Source of the DNA: Sphingobacteriaceae bacterium
GTDB lineage: Bacteria > Bacteroidota > Bacteroidia > Sphingobacteriales > Sphingobacteriaceae
Assembly (NCBI GenBank): GCA_019751895.1
Contig: JAIEMU010000137.1
Location: 1-56,091, forward strand
Length of the DNA: 56,091 nt
Direction of reading: 5' to 3'
This document shows positions 48,506 through 56,091 of the stretch, in pieces. The translations under genes were made by a program, and so were the position numbers. Position 1 is the stretch's first letter, and each line of letters starts with the position of its first letter. The notes beneath the pieces are model-generated. The model searched no databases. It was not told the DNA's origin and was given only the letters and a program-made list of their open reading frames with translations.

Positions 48506-49588
48506 TTAAAATCGATAAATTACCGCATTGATGTTCATGCCAGCGCCAACGGAAGCGAAAATTGCGTATTCACCTTTTTTTACGGTGTAATTCTCTACTT
48601 TTCCGTTGATTACCAAATCAATTAAAGTAGGTACGGTGGCTACCGAACTGTTACCCAGCCATTCAATTGTCATTGGAACTAAAAAATCAGGCACTTCATG
48701 AATGTCGTATAGTTTGAACAATCTACTCATAATTGCTTTATCCATTTTGCCATTTGCTTGATGGATGAATACGGTTTTAATGTCTGTGATGTGTAAATTT
48801 GCTTTGTCAATTGCCGTTTTAATCACTTGAGGTACTTGTGTAACTGCAAATTCGTATAGTTTTCGACCGTTCATTTTCAAGTAAAGATTTCCGTTGTTTT
48901 CGGACAAATCGTTACTTGCTCCCATGGTTAATAAATTAGCGTATTTTACAGCGTGTGTTTGACTTTTATGAGCTATAATTCCCGTAGGTTCTTTACTTTC
49001 TTTAGCACCAAAAATCACAGCACCAGCACCATCCGAAAAAATCATGCAATCTCTATCATGAAAGTCGATGTTGCGAGATAAAGTTTCAGAGCCAATAACG
49101 AGAACATTTTCAGCGTCCCCACTTTTTATAAGATAATTTGCTTGAATGACGCCTTGTACCCAACCAGGACAGCCAAATATTAAATCATAGGCTACACAGT
49201 TGGGATTGTTTATTTGTAGCAGTTCTTTAACTTTTGAAGCCAAAGAAGGTATCATATCAATTCGATTAGATTCAAATCGGGTATCTCCAAAATTGTGTGC
49301 AAAAATGATACAATCAATTTTTTCTCTATCAATTTTAGCATCTACAATTGCTTTTTCGGCAGCATAAAACCCAATTTGATGGTTTAATATCTGCTTGTCA
49401 GCATACCTACGTTCTTTTATTTCGGTAATCTCGCTAAATTTTTCGATAATTTCTTTGTTGCTTTTGTCTAACTCAACTCCGTTATCGAAAAATTGGTTGT
49501 TTAAAAAGCTGTCTCCGTTGATAATATTTTCAGGAATATAACTCCCCGTGCCAATAATGGTGCTATATTTTTCTAATTTATTTTCCAT
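48506..49588 (-). CDS. 3-oxoacyl-ACP synthase III (FabH-like) family
   Basis: TIIGTGSYIPENIINGDSFL, EITEIKERRYAD, DLIFGCPGWVQGVIQANYLI, FSDGAGAVIFGA, IHQANGKM, WLGNSSVATVPTLIDL. Confidence 0.9.
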   Translation of the reverse strand: MENKLEKYSTIIGTGSYIPENIINGDSFLNNQFFDNGVELDKSNKEIIEKFSEITEIKERRYADKQILNHQIGFYAAEKAIVDAKIDREKIDCIIFAHNFGDTRFESNRIDMIPSLASKVKELLQINNPNCVAYDLIFGCPGWVQGVIQANYLIKSGDAENVLVIGSETLSRNIDFHDRDCMIFSDGAGAVIFGAKESKEPTGIIAHKSQTHAVKYANLLTMGASNDLSENNGNLYLKMNGRKLYEFAVTQVPQVIKTAIDKANLHITDIKTVFIHQANGKMDKAIMSRLFKLYDIHEVPDFLVPMTIEWLGNSSVATVPTLIDLVINGKVENYTVKKGEYAIFASVGAGMNINAVIYRF

Positions 49589-49804
49589 GCTATACTTTGA
49601 ACCGTTTTGGTATACGGTTCAAATATATGTTTTATTTAATTATTAAAACAATATTTTAAGATTGTAATCGGCTAATATTGCATCTATTTTTGTTTTTTTA
49701 CAGATAGGAAATAAAAAATATATAAATTGAAAGCGATAAAAGACATATTTTTTGATAATTTGGCAGAATATTTGAGAATGATGAGTTTTAAAAAAAATAA
49801 AGAA

Positions 49805-51934
49805 ATGTTGAAAAAAGTTTTATTGGTTGGTTTTACAATGGTGATGTTTGCATGCAATGCAACGCCTAAAATCCAAAAAATGGTTGAAGGTGTGAATAAC
49901 ATCAAACCTGATGTGCAGCAAGGGATAGTTATTAAAGAAGTAGTTTCGTTAATCGAAAATTATAGTTTTAAAAAAATCGTTGTTAATGATTCTATATCTT
50001 CTTTGATATTAGATAAATATATAAATACTTTAGATCCCTCTAAACAGTATTTTTTAGCGTCGGACATTAAGGAGTTTGAAGGTTTTAGATATACTTTGGA
50101 CGATGAGTTTAGAGCGGGAGAGTTGACTTCAGCATTTTATATTTTTAATGTTTATTTGAAAAGATACAAAGACGGAGTTAGTTATTCGCTATTGCAAGTG
50201 AACACAAAATTTGACTACAACACCAAAGATATTTACACTTACGATAGAAGTAAATTGCCGTGGATTGCAGCGCAGTCGGGTTTAGACAGTTTATGGCGAA
50301 AAAAAATAAATTACGAATTGGTGAGTTTAAAAATTGCGGAACCAAGAGATAGTATTAATGTTAAAACTGTTAAAAAGAGATACGAGGATTTGCAATCTCA
50401 GGCGTCAAAAATGAATAATCAAGATGTTTTTCAGTTGATTATGAATTCCTTAACGGCGGCATTTGATCCGCATACTAATTATTTTAACCCTGTAAATGCG
50501 CAACGTTTTAATGAAGATATGTCTCGTTCGATGCAAGGGATAGGTGCTCGTCTTCAATTAGAAAACGAAGTTGTAAAAATAATTTCACTGATAGCTGGTG
50601 GACCAGCAGCAAAAAGTAAATTGTTAAATGTTGGAGATAAAATTGTAGGCGTTGGTCAAGGTGTAGATGGCGAGTTGGAAAATGTAATTGGTTGGAGATT
50701 GGATAATATTGTAGCGAAAATAAAAGGACCTAAAGGAACTTTTGTGCGTTTAAAAATTATTCCCGAAGGGCAACAATTAACTGCAAAGCCGAAAATAATC
50801 ACCCTTGGGAGAGAAAAAATTGTGATAGAGGAAGCTTCAGCCAAAAAAGAAGTAAACACCATCAAGCGTAATGGTAAAACGTATAAAATTGGAGTGATTG
50901 TATTGCCTGATTTTTATATGGATTTTGCGGCTGCAAATGCTGGTGAAAAAGATTACAAAAGCACAACTAGAGATGTAAGAAGGCTGATAGATACCTTGAA
51001 AACAAAAGACAAGGTGGATGCCATTGTGATGGATTTGAGATCGAATGGTGGCGGTTCTTTAACGGAGGCGATTAATTTAACAGGTCTTTTTATCGAAAAA
51101 GGTCCAGTGGTGCAAGTTAAAAATTTGGGAGGAAGAATTGATGTGAATGAGGATAAAGAAAATGGAATAGCTTGGGGAGGTCCACTAACAGTTATGGTGG
51201 ATAGATTTAGTGCTTCTGCCTCAGAAATTTTTGCAGGTGCGATTCAAGATTATGGCAGGGGAATTATTGTAGGTACACAAACTTATGGGAAGGGTACTGT
51301 TCAACAGCAACTTAGCTTAAATAATATTGTTAATCCTTCTATCTTAGAAAAATTAGTATCCCTTGTTTCGGGTAAAGATTCGGGTCCTGTAATATTAGAT
51401 AATAATGGTAAATTAAATTTAGGACAAATTAACCTTACAACGGCTAAATTTTATAGAGTTACAGGAAGCAGCACACAACACAAGGGCGTAATGCCAGATG
51501 TAAATTTACCTGCGCCGTATGACTTGACAAAATTTGGCGAAAGTTCAGAGCCTTCAGCCTTGCCTTGGGATGAAATTGGAAAATCTGATTTTAAAATAGT
51601 GTCGGATCTTTCTTTGCTGAAAACAAAATTAGTGAAGGCGCATCAATTGCGTATGCACAAATCAGTTGATTATAGAATTTTAAAAGAGGATATTGAGGAG
51701 GAGAAAAAACAAGATAAGAAAACTTTTGTTTCTTTAAATCAGGAAAAACTTAAACAAGAAAGAGATTCATTAGAATTGGTGAATTTGGCTAAAAAGAATA
51801 AATTGAGAGTTGCAAAAGGTTTAAAACCAATTAAAAAAGGAGACAAAAACTTTAAAGAGTACAGCTTCGATTTGATTAAGAATGAGAATTTGGAAATCGC
51901 TACGGATTTGATAGAAGCGACTAAAGCTAAATAA
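49805..51934 (+). CDS. Carboxy-terminal processing (tail-specific) protease, lipoprotein
   Basis: Lipobox MVMFACN; PDZ (MQGIGARLQLENEVVKIISLIAGGPA), S41 region DAIVMDLRSNGGGSLTEAINLTGLFIEKGPVV, DRFSASASEIFAGAIQDYGRGIIVG(x)TYGKGTVQQ. Confidence 0.93.
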   Translation: MLKKVLLVGFTMVMFACNATPKIQKMVEGVNNIKPDVQQGIVIKEVVSLIENYSFKKIVVNDSISSLILDKYINTLDPSKQYFLASDIKEFEGFRYTLDDEFRAGELTSAFYIFNVYLKRYKDGVSYSLLQVNTKFDYNTKDIYTYDRSKLPWIAAQSGLDSLWRKKINYELVSLKIAEPRDSINVKTVKKRYEDLQSQASKMNNQDVFQLIMNSLTAAFDPHTNYFNPVNAQRFNEDMSRSMQGIGARLQLENEVVKIISLIAGGPAAKSKLLNVGDKIVGVGQGVDGELENVIGWRLDNIVAKIKGPKGTFVRLKIIPEGQQLTAKPKIITLGREKIVIEEASAKKEVNTIKRNGKTYKIGVIVLPDFYMDFAAANAGEKDYKSTTRDVRRLIDTLKTKDKVDAIVMDLRSNGGGSLTEAINLTGLFIEKGPVVQVKNLGGRIDVNEDKENGIAWGGPLTVMVDRFSASASEIFAGAIQDYGRGIIVGTQTYGKGTVQQQLSLNNIVNPSILEKLVSLVSGKDSGPVILDNNGKLNLGQINLTTAKFYRVTGSSTQHKGVMPDVNLPAPYDLTKFGESSEPSALPWDEIGKSDFKIVSDLSLLKTKLVKAHQLRMHKSVDYRILKEDIEEEKKQDKKTFVSLNQEKLKQERDSLELVNLAKKNKLRVAKGLKPIKKGDKNFKEYSFDLIKNENLEIATDLIEATKAK

Positions 51935-51965
51935 AATTTAAAAGCATTCATTATGAGTGTTATTT

Positions 51966-52003
51966 AAAAAGGGTTTAACATAAAAGTTAAATCCTTTTTT
52001 TTG
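51966..52003 (+). terminator. Intrinsic terminator after tail-specific protease
   Basis: AAAAAGGGTTTAAC-ataaaa-GTTAAATCCTTTTTTTT. Confidence 0.75.
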
Positions 52004-52105
52004 TGTTTGTCAGTGAACTATCAATTGTTTGATAATACGTGTTTATAGCTATATAATATCAATTGCTGTGATTATCTTTGTGGTCTTTAAAAAAATAGAT
52101 AAATT

Positions 52106-52519
52106 ATGAAAAAAAGTGCCATAATTGGTTTGGTTGTTATCGCTATTTCGGTTTGTTTTTTAGTAACCTTAAACGCAGATACAAGTTCTTATTCTGACTT
52201 TGAATCTGCTGCTAAATCGGATAGAGAAGAACACGTGATGGGCTATTGGGATAAAAGCAAAGCGATGCATTATGATGCTAAAGTTGACGCCAATCGTTTT
52301 TCTTTTTATTTGAAAGATGAAAAAGGATTGGTTAAGAATGTGATTTATAGCGGTTCTAAGCCTCAGGATTTTGAAAGGTCTGAGAAATTAGTGCTGATTG
52401 GGAAAATGGAAAACGATGTTTTTTATGCGTCTAAAATATTAATGAAATGTCCTTCAAAATACAATGATAATTTGGTTGAAGTGAACAAAGAAGGTAAAGT
52501 GATTAAATATAAAAATTAA
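52106..52519 (+). CDS. ccmE: Cytochrome c maturation protein CcmE
   Basis: N-terminal TM; FSFYLKDEKGLVKNVIYSGSKPQDFERSEKLVLIGKMENDVFYASKILMKCPSKYND (OB-fold CcmE motif). Confidence 0.92.
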   Translation: MKKSAIIGLVVIAISVCFLVTLNADTSSYSDFESAAKSDREEHVMGYWDKSKAMHYDAKVDANRFSFYLKDEKGLVKNVIYSGSKPQDFERSEKLVLIGKMENDVFYASKILMKCPSKYNDNLVEVNKEGKVIKYKN

Positions 52520-54981
52520 TGGATACACAGTTTATTGGCGAAAGCTTACTTCCTGGCAAGATTGGTCAGTTTTTTATTGTTTTAGCTTTTGGCGCTTCTT
52601 TGCTTTCTACCATAGCTTATTTTTATTCAAGTTGCAATCAAAACGAATCCAATTCATGGAAAAAAATAGGTAGAATCTCCTTTTTTGTTAATTTGTTAAG
52701 TGTTTTAGGAATTGGAATTACCCTGTTTTATCTTATTCTTAATCATAAAAACGAATATTATTACGTCTATTTCCACTCTTCAAAAGCGTTGCCTGTTTAT
52801 TATATTGTATCGGCATTTTGGGAAGGTCAAGAAGGAAGTTTTTGGCTTTGGGCATTTTGGCAATCCCTGTTGGGTATCTTTTTGATTTGGAAAGCCAAAG
52901 AATGGGAAAATGGGGTGTTGGCGGTCGTGTCTTTGTCACAAGTTTTTTTAACCTCAATGCTTTTGGGTGTTTCTATTTTTGGACAAAGAATAGGTAGTTC
53001 GCCTTTTATTTTACTTCGTGATGCGATGGATTTAAAGCAGATGGCACCTGTGGTATTTGCAAATGCAGAAAACTTTAGAAACTATTTATCTTTTATTACA
53101 GATGGAAAAGGACTAAATCCATTGTTGCAAAATTATTGGATGGTTATCCATCCGCCAACTTTGTTTTTGGGTTTTGCAAGTATGATTGTTCCTTTTGCTT
53201 ACGCAATTACAGGATTGTGGCAAAACAAAATTAAAGAGTGGATGAAACCTGCAATGCCTTGGGTTTTATTTGCGGTGATGATATTGGGAACGGGAATTAT
53301 TATGGGTTCTTTTTGGGCATACGAGGCTTTAAATTTTGGAGGTTTTTGGGCTTGGGACCCTGTAGAAAACGCTTCTCTAATTCCTTGGCTTACCTTGGTG
53401 GCGGCTATTCATGTGATGATAGCCTACAAAAATACAGGTCACGCTTATTTTACAGCTACGGTTTTGGTTATTGTTAGTTTCTTGTTGGTGTTGTATGCTT
53501 CATTCCTTACACGAAGTGGAATTTTGGGAGAAACATCTGTACATTCATTCACCGATTTGGGTATGTTTGGTCAGTTGGTATTGTTTAACGTTACATTTTT
53601 AGCTATTTCAGTAGTATTGATTGTGATAAAATGGAAAAAACTGCCGATTACCGATAAAGATGAAGAAACGTACTCTCGTGAGTTTTGGATGTTTATAGGT
53701 GCTTTGGTGATTACCTTGTCCTGCATTCAAATTTTATTTTCTACCTCTGTACCTGTTTTCAACAAAGCCTTCGGAACAAACTTTGCTCCGCCATTAGATG
53801 CGATAGGTTATTATAATAAATTGCAAGCACCTCTGGCTTTTATTGTTTTATTGATTTCAGGATTTTCACAGTTTTTAAAATACAAAAGAACCGATTCACG
53901 TAAATTTTATAGCGCTTTGATTGCCGTTTTTGTATTTTCTTTGTTGTTGTCAGCGGGGATTGTTTATATCACCAAAATTTATGCCAATTCAATGTTTATG
54001 TTGTTGGCATTTAGTTGTGTTTTTGCTGTTTTATCTAATATTAGAATATTAACTCAAGCCTTTGAAGGTAAAATAAAATTGGCAGGTTCGGCAGTTGCAC
54101 ATATTGGATTTGCTTTATTGGTGTTGGGAGCTTTAATCTCTGCAGCTACTAATCAACCAATTTCTATTAATCAAACCAATTACATTCCTGTAAAAGATTT
54201 TGATAAGGTAGAAAAACCTGGTCAAAACATATTATTGTATAAAAACGAGCCTAAAAAAATGGGTAAATATACCGTTACCTATGTGAGTGACACTACGGTT
54301 GCGCCAAATACCATGTATAAAATTAATTTCAAAATTATTAAAGAAGATGGCTCGATAGGTGAGAATTTTAATTTAGAACCTTACGTTCAGGTAAATGAAA
54401 AAATGGGCTTAATAGCCTCGCCTGATACCAAACATTATATAACGCATGATATTTATACCCACATTACCAGTGCTGCGGTAAAAGAAGAAAGTCACGAAGA
54501 CCATGAAGGACATAGCGAAGATGAAAATTACAAAGCACCACGCATTGTACAAGTGGCAGCTGGAGATACTTTGCATGTGGCTAATGGCATTTTAACGGTA
54601 GGAGATTTGAATACCAAACCACAAGCTAAGGATTTGTCTTTTGCCAGTGCTGATTTTGCGGTAGGCTTGCCATTAACTTTGGTAGCGAATGATAAAACTT
54701 ATAAATCAGAGCCTATTTTCTTGATAAAAGGAAACAATACTTTTGATTTCTCAAGAACAATTGATGAATTGGGCTTGAAATTTAGCTTTGTAAAAGTATT
54801 GCCTGCGCAAAAGAAAATAGAATTACACATTTCTGAAAAACCGCAACAAGCTAAAGACTGGTTGGTTTTTAAAGCCATCGAATTTCCATTTATCAATTTG
54901 TATTGGTTGGGCTTAATTGTGATGGTGGTAGGTTTAATACTTTCTATTTTTAAAAGAGTAAAAGACCTTGCTCGTAAATAA
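52519..54981 (+). CDS. ccmF: Cytochrome c biogenesis protein CcmF/CcsA type
   Basis: SAFWEGQEGSFWLWAFWQSL, MVIHPPTLFLGFASMIVPFAYA, ALNFGGFWAWDPVENASLIPWLTLVAAIH. Confidence 0.95.
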   Translation: MDTQFIGESLLPGKIGQFFIVLAFGASLLSTIAYFYSSCNQNESNSWKKIGRISFFVNLLSVLGIGITLFYLILNHKNEYYYVYFHSSKALPVYYIVSAFWEGQEGSFWLWAFWQSLLGIFLIWKAKEWENGVLAVVSLSQVFLTSMLLGVSIFGQRIGSSPFILLRDAMDLKQMAPVVFANAENFRNYLSFITDGKGLNPLLQNYWMVIHPPTLFLGFASMIVPFAYAITGLWQNKIKEWMKPAMPWVLFAVMILGTGIIMGSFWAYEALNFGGFWAWDPVENASLIPWLTLVAAIHVMIAYKNTGHAYFTATVLVIVSFLLVLYASFLTRSGILGETSVHSFTDLGMFGQLVLFNVTFLAISVVLIVIKWKKLPITDKDEETYSREFWMFIGALVITLSCIQILFSTSVPVFNKAFGTNFAPPLDAIGYYNKLQAPLAFIVLLISGFSQFLKYKRTDSRKFYSALIAVFVFSLLLSAGIVYITKIYANSMFMLLAFSCVFAVLSNIRILTQAFEGKIKLAGSAVAHIGFALLVLGALISAATNQPISINQTNYIPVKDFDKVEKPGQNILLYKNEPKKMGKYTVTYVSDTTVAPNTMYKINFKIIKEDGSIGENFNLEPYVQVNEKMGLIASPDTKHYITHDIYTHITSAAVKEESHEDHEGHSEDENYKAPRIVQVAAGDTLHVANGILTVGDLNTKPQAKDLSFASADFAVGLPLTLVANDKTYKSEPIFLIKGNNTFDFSRTIDELGLKFSFVKVLPAQKKIELHISEKPQQAKDWLVFKAIEFPFINLYWLGLIVMVVGLILSIFKRVKDLARK

Positions 54982-55746
54982 ATGAAGATAGTTTTAATTG
55001 GTTCGGGTAATGTTGCAACTCATTTTGCGAGGGTTTTAAATAAAAATAAAGCTAAAATTTTACAGGTATTTAGTCCCAATTTGAAAAATGCTAAACAATT
55101 GGCAACAGAAATAAATGCTGAAGCCATTGACAATTTGAAGCACATAAATCAACAAGCTGATTTGTATATTATTGCGGTAAAAGACGATAAAATCAAATCG
55201 GTGATTGCAAATTTACCTATCTTAAAAGGTTTATTGGTGCATACCTCTGGGGCTACTTCTATAAAGGTTTTTAAAAATGTAAAAGATTTTGGGGTGTTGT
55301 ATCCTTTGCAAACCTTTTCTAAAACCAAGGAAGTTGATTTCAAAACACTGCCTTTGTGCATAGAGGCAAATACAGAAATTAACTTTAAAAAGTTAGAGAA
55401 AATTTCAAAATCGTTGAGCGATCAAGTGCATAAAGTGGATAGCAAACAGCGAAAAATATTACATTTGGCTGCGGTTTTTGCTTGTAATTTTACCAATCAT
55501 TTGTATGCCATAAGTGCAGATTTGCTTGAGAAAAACGGATTGAACTTTAATTTGTTAAGACCTTTAATTAAAGAAACAACTGCAAAAATCGAGCATCATT
55601 TGCCACAAGAGGTGCAAACTGGTCCCGCAATTCGTGGCGATATAAAAACAATGAATACCCATTTAGCGATGCTAAAAACAGATAAAGAGTTAAAAAAAAT
55701 ATATAAAAAAATGAGTATTGGCATTAAAAATCACAATAACGTATAG
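54982..55746 (+). CDS. Rossmann-like / DUF2520 domain protein
   Basis: MKIVLIGSGNVATHFARVLNKN, LYIIAVKDDKI, LVHTSGATSIKV, FGVLYPLQTFSK, LRPLIKETTAKI, QTGPAIRGDIKTM. Confidence 0.92.
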   Translation: MKIVLIGSGNVATHFARVLNKNKAKILQVFSPNLKNAKQLATEINAEAIDNLKHINQQADLYIIAVKDDKIKSVIANLPILKGLLVHTSGATSIKVFKNVKDFGVLYPLQTFSKTKEVDFKTLPLCIEANTEINFKKLEKISKSLSDQVHKVDSKQRKILHLAAVFACNFTNHLYAISADLLEKNGLNFNLLRPLIKETTAKIEHHLPQEVQTGPAIRGDIKTMNTHLAMLKTDKELKKIYKKMSIGIKNHNNV

Positions 55747-55782
55747 TATTGTGATTTAAGCTTATTACTTTTGTAACCAATT

Positions 55783-56091
55783 ATGAATATTTTTAAATTA
55801 AAAATAAATTTCGAAGAAAAAGGTAAATCTTCCGTGGAATTACCTATCGCTTCAGGGCAAGATGTTTTAGACGTTTGTTTAGATAATGGTATTGATTTGC
55901 AGCACAATTGCGGAGGCGTTTGTGGTTGTAGTACTTGTCATATTTATATCAACATGGGGATGGATAATATTCAAGAAATTTCTGAAAAGGAAGAAGATTT
56001 TATCGATAGAGCCATTCGTCCAAAAATTACTTCACGTTTAGCCTGTCAATGTATTTTGAAAGATGGAAATGTAGAAATAACTATTCCCGAT
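55783..56091 (+). CDS. 2Fe-2S ferredoxin (truncated by window edge)
   Basis: ATG at 55783: MNIFKLKINFEEKGKSSVELPIASGQDVLDVCLDNGIDLQHNCGGVCGCSTCHIYI...RLACQCILKDGNVEITIPD; cluster C-x5-C-x2-C...C. Not in ORF list. Confidence 0.95.
   Translation, partial: MNIFKLKINFEEKGKSSVELPIASGQDVLDVCLDNGIDLQHNCGGVCGCSTCHIYINMGMDNIQEISEKEEDFIDRAIRPKITSRLACQCILKDGNVEITIPD

Noticed and set aside
1-56091. CRISPR arrays, tRNA, rRNA
   Set aside because: No regularly spaced direct repeats with unique spacers and no tRNA/rRNA-like segments noticed on reading; the repeats seen are palindromic interspersed or tandem. A tRNAscan/Rfam run would be needed to exclude small RNAs.

Overview
The window looks like a Bacteroidota chromosome segment: AT-rich, with gldC, CcmB-F, M16 peptidase, DUF4271/DUF4292 and TAnnTTTG-like promoter motifs. 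Most of it is ordinary core gene content (hemW, lipA, ribH, recF, ccm genes, envC-like, tatA x2, gatA, prfB, pgi, recG, ompA-like, pepP-like, meaB, hemD, KAS III, tail-specific protease). The most interesting locus is at 1-5172. It has a C39-peptidase ABC exporter plus HlyD-like adaptor, divergent from a 210-aa protein with a double-glycine leader, a Gly10 linker, a 'LNEVTIVG' motif and a Gly/Ala-rich hydrophobic C-terminus. Three tandem divergent paralogous membrane proteins (candidate immunity proteins) follow. The second and third are each preceded by a nearly identical, truncated reading frame that resembles the effector C-terminus, and each unit is bounded by a hairpin terminator. This has the layout of a toxin-immunity array with orphan toxin tips, exported by a type I/C39 route. 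Secondary points are a PIN toxin with an unlisted 50-aa partner, an unlisted 40-aa lipoprotein, prfB with a canonical +1 frameshift site, an alkaline phosphatase C-terminal remnant at an accessory region, a composite interspersed palindromic repeat family with a 139-bp tandem duplication, and a 16-nt homopolymer next to a putative promoter. All calls come from reading the sequence and supplied translations; no database searches were run.
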